A stretch of 15,900 nucleotides of DNA. It comes from a bacterium (GTDB taxonomy: Bacteria > Patescibacteriota > Minisyncoccia > Phycocordibacterales > PALSA-1337). Positions 1-5,546 of the stretch are shown here, piece by piece. The stretch's first letter is position 1. Every line of letters starts with the position of its first letter. The position numbers were made by a program, and so were the translations under genes. The DNA is taken from the NCBI GenBank assembly GCA_030648705.1, contig JAUSHF010000028.1:1-15900 (forward strand). The letters are read 5' to 3'. Under the pieces are notes generated by a model, which was not told the origin of the DNA, did no database searches, and was given only the letters and a program-made list of their open reading frames with translations.

Positions 1-925
1 TCTCTTCGAAAGTGTTTCTGATTTTTAAAATTCTTTCTGATTCTATCTTTCTATTTTTCTCTGCTTCTTCGAGGGCAAAAGCGAGACCTGCAATACCGGG
101 TACGTTCTCGGTACCTGAGCGAATATTACCCTCCTGCCCACCACCGAATATTATTGGGGATATTTTCACATCTCTTTTTATATATAGCATTCCAACACCG
201 CGTGGCCCATAAACTTTATGAGCATCTAAAGTTAGTAAATCAATATTCGTTTTGCTCACATCTATATCTGAATATAGGAAAGCCTGGCTGGCATCTGTAT
301 GAAGAAGGACTTTTGAATTTGGATTTAAATTTAGATTTGGATTTAAATTTGAATTTGAATTTGCTTTATTGTAATCACGAATTATTTTAGAAATATCTTT
401 TATTTTTTCTATTACGCCAGTTTCGTTATTAACCATCATGACTGAGACCAGCACTGTGTCTTTATTAAGAGATTTTTTTAACAGGCCCAAATCTATTTCT
501 CCATTTTCATTTACGGTAATATACGAAACTTTTGCACCCATTTTTTCTAAAGCTTTAAAAGTTCCCAGTACCGATGAATGTTCAATAGCCGATGTTATAT
601 AGTGCTGATTTTTATAATCTATCCCCTGTTTGAGATTTTCTTCTGCTAAACCAAGTATCGCTAAATTATTTGATTCCGTTCCGCTAGCTGTAAATACAAT
701 CTCATCACTATGTGCTTTAATAGACTTCGCTGTCTTCTCTCTTGAAGAATTTAAGGCTCGTAGCGCAAAAAGTCCCTCTTTATGTATAGAAGAAGGATTT
801 GCAAAGGAATCTGCCATATATTTAAACGTTTCTTTCTGCACACCTTTACTTATAGGTGTAAGTGATGCGTAATCTAAATATTTTCTTTTCTTACTAATTT
901 TTAATATTTTAGCAATATTTAACAT
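1..925 (-). CDS. Cysteine desulfurase (NifS/IscS class V aminotransferase fold), C-terminus cut by window edge
   Basis: PLP-dependent enzyme that takes sulfur from L-cysteine for Fe-S clusters or tRNA thiolation. I translated 308 codons from the ATG at 925-923; the frame is open to the left edge. Visible family marks are YLDYASLTP near residue 17, the PLP-stacking His116 in SAIEHSS, Asp211 and Gln214 in HTDASQA, the Schiff-base Lys237 in LDAHKVYGPRG, and the RSGTENVPG segment near 269. The loop with the catalytic Cys lies outside the window. Residues 189-204 are an Asn-Ser/Leu/Pro low-complexity insert coded by a hexamer repeat, placed just before the strand carrying Asp211. A TATAAT at 942-937 lies 11 bases before the ATG and no Shine-Dalgarno site is seen. 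The family is certain; NifS versus IscS subtype is not decidable here. Confidence 0.95.
   Translation of the reverse strand, partial: MLNIAKILKISKKRKYLDYASLTPISKGVQKETFKYMADSFANPSSIHKEGLFALRALNSSREKTAKSIKAHSDEIVFTASGTESNNLAILGLAEENLKQGIDYKNQHYITSAIEHSSVLGTFKALEKMGAKVSYITVNENGEIDLGLLKKSLNKDTVLVSVMMVNNETGVIEKIKDISKIIRDYNKANSNSNLNPNLNLNPNSKVLLHTDASQAFLYSDIDVSKTNIDLLTLDAHKVYGPRGVGMLYIKRDVKISPIIFGGGQEGNIRSGTENVPGIAGLAFALEEAEKNRKIESERILKIRNTFEE
312..359. repeat. Hexanucleotide repeat TTTRRA x8 inside the cysteine desulfurase gene
   Basis: Eight consecutive 6-base units (TTTGAA, TTTGGA, TTTAAA, TTTAGA, TTTGGA, TTTAAA, TTTGAA, TTTGAA). On the coding strand they read as alternating Asn and Ser/Leu/Pro codons. 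The frame is kept because the unit is two codons long. Confidence 0.9.
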
Positions 926-936
926 ATATAAACTAT

Positions 937-942
937 ATTATA
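937..942 (-). promoter_or_regulatory. -10 box of the cysteine desulfurase gene
   Basis: TATAAT on the minus strand, preceded by G (GTATAAT), ends 11 bases before the ATG. No convincing -35. The transcript would have a leader of only a few bases. Confidence 0.5.
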
Positions 943-1015
943 CGGTATTCGGATTTTTTGCCACTTTTTTATAAACAAATGCCATATCTCGACACATTTC
1001 AACACCCAAAAACCC

Positions 1016-1057
1016 TTGACTTTGCACAAAAAAGTACCATTATATAGAGAGAAAGGG
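1016..1057 (+). promoter_or_regulatory. Sigma70-type promoter and purine-rich RBS for the 1060 gene
   Basis: TTGACT at 1016-1021 is followed after 17-19 bases by an ATTATATA run (1039-1046) that offers a -10. A GAAAGGG run at 1051-1057 lies very close to the ATG at 1060. Similar TTGACT plus AAAGG signals occur before the high-GC island at 8811. Confidence 0.55.
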
Positions 1058-1059
1058 TA

Positions 1060-1578
1060 ATGGCAATTAAAAATTCAATAAACCTCCTTGAAAAAGATCT
1101 ACCTCCAGCTATTCATGATCTGGCCCGAAATTGGGCCAGACACTACGGGGTCAATAACCCCATCGAAGACTCGTTCAGACTACTGAATTATAACAAGAAG
1201 AAAAAGATAACTGCTGTACTGATTACAGTTTTTGGTACCGTTCAGTATATAGTAACGTCATCTTTACATCTTGATCTGCCAACAATTATCTGGGTGATCC
1301 AGCTTCTAGTTTTCATTCTATCAGCTGTACTCCCATTTCTATGGGCGTACAGCATGGAATCGTCGAAGCACAATGTCGAAAATTTCAGCGAAGCTCTGGC
1401 CGTTTTAGAGACACACACGGGGTCTTTTAATCACACCTCAGCGTGGGAAAAAGAGATTCTGGAGAAAGTGGCCGTACACATAATACACCTATATCATGAG
1501 GAATCAGAAAAGTTCAAATACCATTTCAATGTTCTTTCTGCTCTGGGGTTAGTAAATTGCCCCACAGCAAACGGTTGA
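1060..1578 (+). CDS. Small two-helix membrane protein, unknown function
   Basis: I do not recognise this 172-residue protein. It has a charged, soluble N-terminal part (1-48), two hydrophobic helices at about 49-68 and 74-96 separated by a short loop, and a C-terminal soluble helical part rich in His and Glu (100-160). With a Lys-rich stretch (KKKK, 46-49) before helix 1, both termini are probably cytoplasmic. The gene has its own promoter and terminator, so it stands alone. A hand count over 1081-1200 gives about 45% GC, higher than infB (about 37% in a sample), resembling the three-gene island at 8811-11138. It ends in TGA. A separate acquisition, or relation to that island, is an inference from composition only. 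Confidence 0.75.
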   Translation: MAIKNSINLLEKDLPPAIHDLARNWARHYGVNNPIEDSFRLLNYNKKKKITAVLITVFGTVQYIVTSSLHLDLPTIIWVIQLLVFILSAVLPFLWAYSMESSKHNVENFSEALAVLETHTGSFNHTSAWEKEILEKVAVHIIHLYHEESEKFKYHFNVLSALGLVNCPTANG

Positions 1579-1587
1579 ATAAACCGT
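1571..1587 (+). repeat. Short inverted repeat over the stop codon of the 1060 gene
   Basis: ACGGTT and AACCGT, six-base perfect arms with a 5-base loop. It overlaps the TGA stop at 1576-1578 and precedes the terminator hairpin. Confidence 0.5.
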
Positions 1588-1596
1588 ATCGAAATT

Positions 1597-1634
1597 GGGT
1601 CTCGTCACACGTTGTTCGGCGAGACTCTTTTTAT
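1597..1634 (+). terminator. Rho-independent terminator after the 1060 gene
   Basis: GTCTCGTC (1599-1606) pairs with GGCGAGAC (1618-1625) with one G-T wobble around an 11-base loop, followed by TCTTTTTATT. Confidence 0.8.
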
Positions 1635-1673
1635 TCCCCAACTTTTACATTAGCTACTTTCGCTACAAATTTG

Positions 1674-1679
1674 TATAAT
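1674..1679 (+). promoter_or_regulatory. -10 box of the DUF4446 gene, probably leaderless
   Basis: TATAAT in the context TTGTATAAT ends 6 bases before the ATG at 1686, so transcription should start at or next to the start codon. No good -35 at 16-18 bases; a TTTACA lies 24 bases upstream. Confidence 0.6.
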
Positions 1680-1685
1680 TCATCT

Positions 1686-2159
1686 ATGGATACAAATATT
1701 TATTTTATTTCACTCGGGTCACTTGGAATTATTATTTTAATTCTGGTATTTCTAATATTAAATTTAAATTTAAGAATTAGAAAGCTTCTCGGTGCAGGTG
1801 GTGCAAAAAATATTGAAAGTGGAATTGCCGATATTAAAAAAAGTCTCGAAGAAATTTATAATTTCAAAAGAAATACAGAAAATTATTTAGAAAATGTCGA
1901 GGGACGTCTTAAAGGTTCAGTACGCGGAGTACATACCGTGAGATTTAATCCTTTTAAAGGAACAGGCTCTGGAGGAAACCAAAGCTTCGCCACAGCTTTT
2001 GTAAATGAAGAAGGAGACGGAGTAATAATCTCAAGTCTATACACTCGAGAACATGTAAGCATATTCTCAAAACCTATAAAAAAGAATCTTTCAGAATTCG
2101 AATTAACAGAAGAAGAAAGTGACGCTCTGAAAAAAGCTAAGCAGATGGCTGGTAAATAA
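1686..2159 (+). CDS. DUF4446 family membrane-anchored protein
   Basis: 157 residues. One N-terminal membrane helix (about 6-27) is followed by a helical, probably coiled-coil segment (45-75) and a conserved C-terminal core. The VHTVRFNPF motif (82-90), GGNQSFA (97-103) and GVIISSLYTRE (112-122) are the hallmarks of DUF4446 as I know it from Firmicutes and Patescibacteria. The function of the family is unknown. I chose the ATG at 1686 over an upstream ATG at 1557, because the longer form would read through the terminator at 1597-1634 and because the -10 sits 6 bases before 1686. The gene lies 61 bases before infB, with a separate promoter for each. Confidence 0.85.
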   Translation: MDTNIYFISLGSLGIIILILVFLILNLNLRIRKLLGAGGAKNIESGIADIKKSLEEIYNFKRNTENYLENVEGRLKGSVRGVHTVRFNPFKGTGSGGNQSFATAFVNEEGDGVIISSLYTREHVSIFSKPIKKNLSEFELTEEESDALKKAKQMAGK

Positions 2160-2203
2160 TATCTGTTTTATAAAAAATAATTGCTAATTTAGTGATTTTC
2201 TTG

Positions 2204-2215
2204 TATTGTTATAGT
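2204..2215 (+). promoter_or_regulatory. -10 region of infB, very short leader
   Basis: TATTGT (2204-2209, 17 bases after a TTGCTA at 2181) and TATAGT (2210-2215) both precede the ATG at 2221 closely. Either would give a leader of roughly 0-5 bases. No Shine-Dalgarno site. Confidence 0.45.
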
Positions 2216-2220
2216 AAATT

Positions 2221-3798
2221 ATGGCAATACCAACCAATACAAAGACAAAACTCAAATCACGTCCTCCAGTGGTTGTAATCATGGGGCATATTGACCATGG
2301 CAAATCCACACTCTTAGACTATATACGCAAATCAAATATTACTGAAAAAGAAGCTGGTGGTATCACACAGCATTTAGGCGCTTATGAAGTGGCTCATATT
2401 CCAGAAGAAGGCAAAGGCGGAGGAAAAAGCGGACTTATAACATTCCTAGATACACCCGGCCACTCAGCTTTCTCGGGCATTCGAACTCGTGGTGCTTCGG
2501 CAGCCGACATTGCCATCTTAATAGTCTCAGCAGAAGATGGATTTAAACCTCAAACAAAAGAAGCTTTCGAAACTATTACAAAAGCAAATATTCCTTATAT
2601 CGTCGCTATTACAAAAATAGATAAGCCTAGTGCAAATGTTGAGAAGACCAAAATGTCTCTCGTAGAAAACGGAATTTATTTAGAAGGACTCGGTGGTGAC
2701 ATTCCTTTTGTCCCTATTTCATCTATCACAGGTGAAGGAGTGTCTGATCTCCTAGACTTAATTATTCTAATGGCAGAAATGGCAGAATTAAAGTCTGACG
2801 AAAATGTTCCCGCTAAAGGAATTATAGTGGAAGCCCATCTCGATCAAAAGAAAGGTATCGCTGCGACTTTAATAATTAAAGAAGGGACTTTATCTTCAGG
2901 AATGTATATAGTAGCGAATGATGCGATATCCCCTATCAGAATATTTGAAAACTGTTACGGAAGACCTATCAAAGAAGCAAAGCCTGGAAGACCAGCTACA
3001 GTGATTGGCTTCGACAAAATTCCTGAGCTCGGCTCCATCTTTGAATCATTTAATTCTAAAAAAGAAGCAGAAAAAGCAAAGGAACTAGCAGAAGAATTAA
3101 ACAAAGAAAATAAATTTAGAAATTCTAGAAGTACAAATATCAATGATAAGCAGGCTGAATTTGCTACTGCCGGTGGACTAGAGAAAAGTTTGTCAGTGAC
3201 TTTGCCTTTAATTATTAAAGCAGATACTGTTGGGAGTATAGAAGGAATTAGAAAAGAAATGTCTAAATTCCCAGAGAACGGTGTCGTCTTTAAAATTCTA
3301 TACGAAGGCGTCGGTGATATTTCTGAGACAGATGTGAAAACTGCAGTAGCAGATCCAGAAACTTTACTTATCGGCTTCAATGTTAAAGTCGATTCTCGTG
3401 CTGGTGGAATAGTAGAAAGATTTAACGTTAAAGTTAAGACTTGGGATATTATCTACAATCTCGTAGAATTTCTAGCAAATCTTAAGATAGATAGAAAGCC
3501 GAAGATTAAGGTTGAGGAGAGTACGGGAATACTTAAAGTCTTGCAAACCTTTAGTAAAGAGAAAGACAAACAGGTCATTGGCGGAAAAGTTCAGGAGGGA
3601 TATATAAAGATCGGCAGTGATGTAAAGATATTAAGACGTGATTTAGAAATAGGTAGAGGAAAAATCCGTGAATTACAGCAAAGTAAAAAAAGAGCTGATG
3701 AAGTGGCAGAAGGTTTCGAATGTGGATTATTAGTAGAATCAAAGATTGAGATAGCTTACGGAGATAAAATCCAGTGTTTTATAACAGTTGAAAAATAA
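2221..3798 (+). CDS. infB: Translation initiation factor IF-2, compact form
   Basis: GTPase that brings initiator tRNA to the 30S subunit and promotes subunit joining. At 525 residues it lacks the long N-terminal extension of model-organism IF-2 and starts almost at the G domain. Visible motifs are G1 GHIDHGKS (22-29), G2 GGITQH (46-51), G3 DTPGH (77-81, with the catalytic His81), G4 TKID (131-134) and G5 SSITG (167-171). Domain II follows from about 197, the IF-2-specific domain III at about 325-420, and the C-terminal initiator-tRNA-binding domain to the end. G4 has Thr for the usual Asn, which is tolerated in other GTPases. It is followed by rbfA, the usual neighbour. The compact form is typical of reduced genomes. 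Confidence 0.97.
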   Translation: MAIPTNTKTKLKSRPPVVVIMGHIDHGKSTLLDYIRKSNITEKEAGGITQHLGAYEVAHIPEEGKGGGKSGLITFLDTPGHSAFSGIRTRGASAADIAILIVSAEDGFKPQTKEAFETITKANIPYIVAITKIDKPSANVEKTKMSLVENGIYLEGLGGDIPFVPISSITGEGVSDLLDLIILMAEMAELKSDENVPAKGIIVEAHLDQKKGIAATLIIKEGTLSSGMYIVANDAISPIRIFENCYGRPIKEAKPGRPATVIGFDKIPELGSIFESFNSKKEAEKAKELAEELNKENKFRNSRSTNINDKQAEFATAGGLEKSLSVTLPLIIKADTVGSIEGIRKEMSKFPENGVVFKILYEGVGDISETDVKTAVADPETLLIGFNVKVDSRAGGIVERFNVKVKTWDIIYNLVEFLANLKIDRKPKIKVEESTGILKVLQTFSKEKDKQVIGGKVQEGYIKIGSDVKILRRDLEIGRGKIRELQQSKKRADEVAEGFECGLLVESKIEIAYGDKIQCFITVEK

Positions 3799-3829
3799 GT
3801 TGAAAAATAGCTAAAAAGCTGTTTTTGTG

Positions 3830-3835
3830 TATAAT
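3830..3835 (+). promoter_or_regulatory. -10 box of rbfA, probably leaderless
   Basis: TATAAT in the context TGTGTATAAT ends 8 bases before the rbfA ATG at 3844. The 45-base gap after infB also holds a weak AT-rich hairpin with AGC and GCT inner arms (about 3804-3827) that could attenuate read-through from infB. Confidence 0.5.
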
Positions 3836-3843
3836 ACTCTACT

Positions 3844-4209
3844 ATGAGTACCAGAAATTCAGAAATAAAAAATGGAAGAATATCAGAAATTCTCAGAGAA
3901 TTAGCCTCTGAGTATATTGCTCGTGAATCATCTGGCTCATCCCTTATTACTATTACGAATATAAAGTTTGATTATACTGATAACTCTGCATTATTTTTCA
4001 TCACTTCCCTACCAGATACTAAGCGTGATGCTGTAATAGATTTCCTTAAGAGAAAAAGAAGTGAAATCAGAGAATATATCAAAGGAAAGTCCCGTCTTGG
4101 CAGAATTCCATTCATAGATTTCGTGTATGATTTAGGAGAGAAAAACAGACAAAAGATAGATGAGATAGCGGTTAAAGTCGGAATAGTTCCTGAGGAAAAA
4201 AAGGCGTAG
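3844..4209 (+). CDS. rbfA: Ribosome-binding factor A
   Basis: Small KH-type protein that binds the 30S subunit during late 16S rRNA maturation. 121 residues, a normal length. Family features are the N-terminal helix with RISEILRELASEYI (12-25), a central strand pair (ITITNIKFD, 35-43, and ALFFITSL, 49-56), and the C-terminal RLGRIPFIDFVYD (84-96), close to the usual LR..P.L.F..D pattern, followed by the KIDEI helix. It follows infB as in many bacteria. Its last seven bases, including the TAG stop, form the 5' acceptor strand of tRNA-Cys (4203-4209), so rbfA mRNA and mature tRNA cannot both come intact from one transcript. Confidence 0.93.
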   Translation: MSTRNSEIKNGRISEILRELASEYIARESSGSSLITITNIKFDYTDNSALFFITSLPDTKRDAVIDFLKRKRSEIREYIKGKSRLGRIPFIDFVYDLGEKNRQKIDEIAVKVGIVPEEKKA

Positions 4210-4276
4210 TGGCGAAGTTGGTTAACGCGACAGTCTGCAAAACTGTTATGCGCCGGTCCGATCCCGGCCTACGCCT
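4203..4276 (+). tRNA. tRNA-Cys (anticodon GCA)
   Basis: The acceptor GGCGTAG pairs with CTACGCC, the anticodon stem ACAGT with ACTGT around loop CTGCAAA (anticodon GCA at 4237-4239), and the T stem GCCGG with CCGGC. The discriminator is T and the 3' CCA is not encoded. The T loop reads TCCGATC rather than TTCGATC. It has no intron. The first seven bases overlap the end of rbfA, and a homing endonuclease gene begins 9 bases after its 3' end. Confidence 0.95.
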
Positions 4277-4284
4277 CCCGTAAA

Positions 4285-4941
4285 ATGATAGAAATTAAAA
4301 AGATAAAACCTGAGGTACTTTGGTATCTTATTGGATACATATCTACAGATGGAAATCTTAACAAAGATGGAAGACATATTGTAATTACGTCAAAAGACCT
4401 TGAGCATTTAGAAAAAATTAAAAAAGTTGCTTATATTTCTAATAAAATAACAATTAAGAAAAATAGTTATAGTGATAAAAAATATTATGATTTACCAATA
4501 TGTAATGTAATATTTTATAGATATCTTTTGTCTATTGGCTTAACGCCAAGAAAATCTAAGACTTTGGGGATTATTAAAATTAATAAAAAGTATTTTGCTG
4601 ATTTCTTAAGAGGAGTAATAGATGGTGATGGGTGTTTATATTCTTGGAAAAATAACTCTAACGACCATATTCAGTGGTCATTATCTATAATAGGAATAGC
4701 CACAAATTTTATCAATTGGTTAAGAAAAGAAATTGAGGATGTGTATAAAGTTAATGGCAAAATACACACGTATCAAGACAAACGTTCATCAATCAGAGAA
4801 CCTGTGCATATAATCAGATTTGGAAAAATATCCGCTCAGAAAATATTAGAGAAAGTTTACTACAAAAATTGCTTTTGTTTAGACAGAAAACTTGTAATAG
4901 TAAAAAGGTGTTTACTAGATAAAAAAAAGATGCTAGATTAG
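4285..4941 (+). CDS. LAGLIDADG homing endonuclease, free-standing among tRNA genes
   Basis: 218 residues with two copies of the LAGLIDADG helix, the single-chain monomeric form: LIGYISTDG (15-23, acidic residue Asp22) and LRGVIDGDG (108-116, Asp115). Such enzymes cut a long specific DNA site so that their own gene is copied into it by repair. The C-terminal NCFCLDRK segment also fits bacterial members. It sits between intact tRNA-Cys and intact tRNA-Leu(UAA), and is in neither an intron nor an intein. A hand count of 4381-4500 gives about 19% GC, far below its neighbours, which fits an invading gene. No ribosome binding site is visible; it may ride on the rbfA or tRNA transcript. Both catalytic acids are present, so it may be active. 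The target site is unknown but is likely at one of the flanking tRNA genes (inference). Confidence 0.9.
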   Translation: MIEIKKIKPEVLWYLIGYISTDGNLNKDGRHIVITSKDLEHLEKIKKVAYISNKITIKKNSYSDKKYYDLPICNVIFYRYLLSIGLTPRKSKTLGIIKINKKYFADFLRGVIDGDGCLYSWKNNSNDHIQWSLSIIGIATNFINWLRKEIEDVYKVNGKIHTYQDKRSSIREPVHIIRFGKISAQKILEKVYYKNCFCLDRKLVIVKRCLLDKKKMLD

Positions 4942-4955
4942 ATAAGTGTTAGTAT

Positions 4956-5037
4956 GCCTGGGTGTTGTAATTGGTAGCCAATAGTGACTTAAAATCACTT
5001 GCCGTAAGGCGTGCGGGTTCGAGTCCCGCCCCAGGCA
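4956..5037 (+). tRNA. tRNA-Leu (anticodon UAA)
   Basis: The acceptor GCCTGGG pairs with CCCAGGC, and the anticodon stem AGTGA with TCACT around loop CTTAAAA (anticodon TAA at 4990-4992). A long variable arm (GCC-GTAA-GGC) and T loop TTCGAGT mark a class II tRNA. Discriminator A; CCA is not encoded. Confidence 0.95.
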
Positions 5038-5070
5038 CACGTGAATCAAAAAAATAAATAGTTCCAGGAC

Positions 5071-5088
5071 AAGACTTTGACAAGTCTT
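5071..5088 (+). repeat. Perfect hairpin AAGACTT-TGAC-AAGTCTT
   Basis: Seven-base perfect arms with a 4-base loop directly before the terminator at 5090. It also contains a perfect TTGACA (5077-5082), but no -10 at normal spacing. It is most likely part of transcript-end structure after tRNA-Leu(UAA). Confidence 0.5.
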
Positions 5089-5089
5089 T

Positions 5090-5114
5090 TCCTTGCGAAA
5101 AAAGGATTTTTTTG
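5090..5114 (+). terminator. Rho-independent terminator between the two tRNA groups
   Basis: TCCTT (5090-5094) and AAGGA (5102-5106) around loop GCGAAAA, followed by seven T. It separates tRNA-Cys/endonuclease/tRNA-Leu(UAA) from tRNA-Lys/tRNA-Leu(UAG). Confidence 0.65.
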
Positions 5115-5120
5115 TTATTG

Positions 5121-5128
5121 TATATAAC
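5121..5128 (+). promoter_or_regulatory. Likely -10 for the tRNA-Lys/tRNA-Leu pair
   Basis: TATATAAC in the context TTGTATATAAC, 23 bases before tRNA-Lys and after the terminator. Weak -35. Confidence 0.4.
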
Positions 5129-5151
5129 AGTTTTGAAATATTTTTTTATAT

Positions 5152-5225
5152 GCGCCCATAGCTTAACTGGTAAAGCAACCGACTCTTAATCGGTAGATGT
5201 GCAGGTTCGATCCCTGCTGGGCGCA
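5152..5225 (+). tRNA. tRNA-Lys (anticodon CUU)
   Basis: The acceptor GCGCCCA pairs with TGGGCGC, and the anticodon stem ACCGA with TCGGT around loop CTCTTAA (anticodon CTT at 5185-5187). T arm GCAGG-TTCGATC-CCTGC. Discriminator A, no encoded CCA. Four bases separate it from the next tRNA. Confidence 0.95.
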
Positions 5226-5229
5226 CAAT

Positions 5230-5311
5230 GCCGGGGTGGCGTAATTGGTAGCCGCGTTAGTCTTAGGAACTAATGGAGCAATCCTTGGAGGTTCGAGTCC
5301 TCTCCCCGGCA
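5230..5311 (+). tRNA. tRNA-Leu (anticodon UAG)
   Basis: The acceptor GCCGGGG pairs with CCCCGGC, and the anticodon stem TTAGT with ACTAA around loop CTTAGGA (anticodon TAG at 5264-5266). Long class II variable arm GGAGCAATCC. Discriminator A, no CCA. Likely transcribed with tRNA-Lys. Confidence 0.95.
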
Positions 5312-5312
5312 C

Positions 5313-5489
5313 TGATCTGTACCCCATAAAGTAGACACAGAAACCATGTGTCTACGGTTTTCTTTTGTTAGAATTACTAATAATTAACAAAAGAACATGA
5401 GAACAACATTTTCAAATGAGGAGTTATATGTATCCCAATGGATTCGACTATCTTTAGAGAAAAAGCTCGCCTTTATTGATTTTTTATAA
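5313..5489 (+). mobile_element. Possible remnant of an insertion sequence end
   Basis: From 5313 the sequence begins TGATCTGTACCCCATAAAG and continues TAGACA. This resembles the terminal-repeat style of IS3-family elements. A 30-codon reading frame starts at the ATG at 5397 and stops with TAA at 5487-5489; I do not recognise its product. No transposase catalytic domain or right end is present. The similarity is recalled by eye only, so the call is weak. The stretch up to 5546 shows nothing else. Confidence 0.25.
5331..5366 (+). terminator. Hairpin after the tRNA pair, probable terminator
   Basis: GTAGACACA (5331-5339) and TGTGTCTAC (5347-5355) are perfect 9-base arms with loop GAAACCA, followed by GGTTTTCTTTT. 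An alternative fold pairs GAAACC with the downstream GGTTTTC. Confidence 0.6.
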
Positions 5490-5546
5490 ATTTTACCAGC
5501 AATAAGATGAGGGGTAAATAATTCTTTTTGCTATCAGTTTCCATGT

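Noticed and set aside
1557..1685. Upstream extension of the DUF4446 frame from an ATG at 1557
   Set aside because: It overlaps the preceding gene's end and reads through a clear terminator; the -10 box lies 6 bases before the ATG at 1686.
2955..3380. Long minus-strand frame inside infB
   Set aside because: Shadow of a conserved gene; Ser/Phe-rich composition typical of antisense reading of AT-rich coding DNA.
1644..3835. A special promoter class with -35-like boxes 23-24 bases before the -10 (TTTACA, TTGCTA, TTGAAA before DUF4446, infB, rbfA)
   Set aside because: Three cases in AT-rich DNA are too few, the boxes match loosely, and a normal sigma70 cannot span that spacing.
4203..4941. Homing endonuclease as an intron ORF splitting a tRNA
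   Set aside because: Both tRNA-Cys and tRNA-Leu(UAA) fold as complete cloverleaves with no gap.
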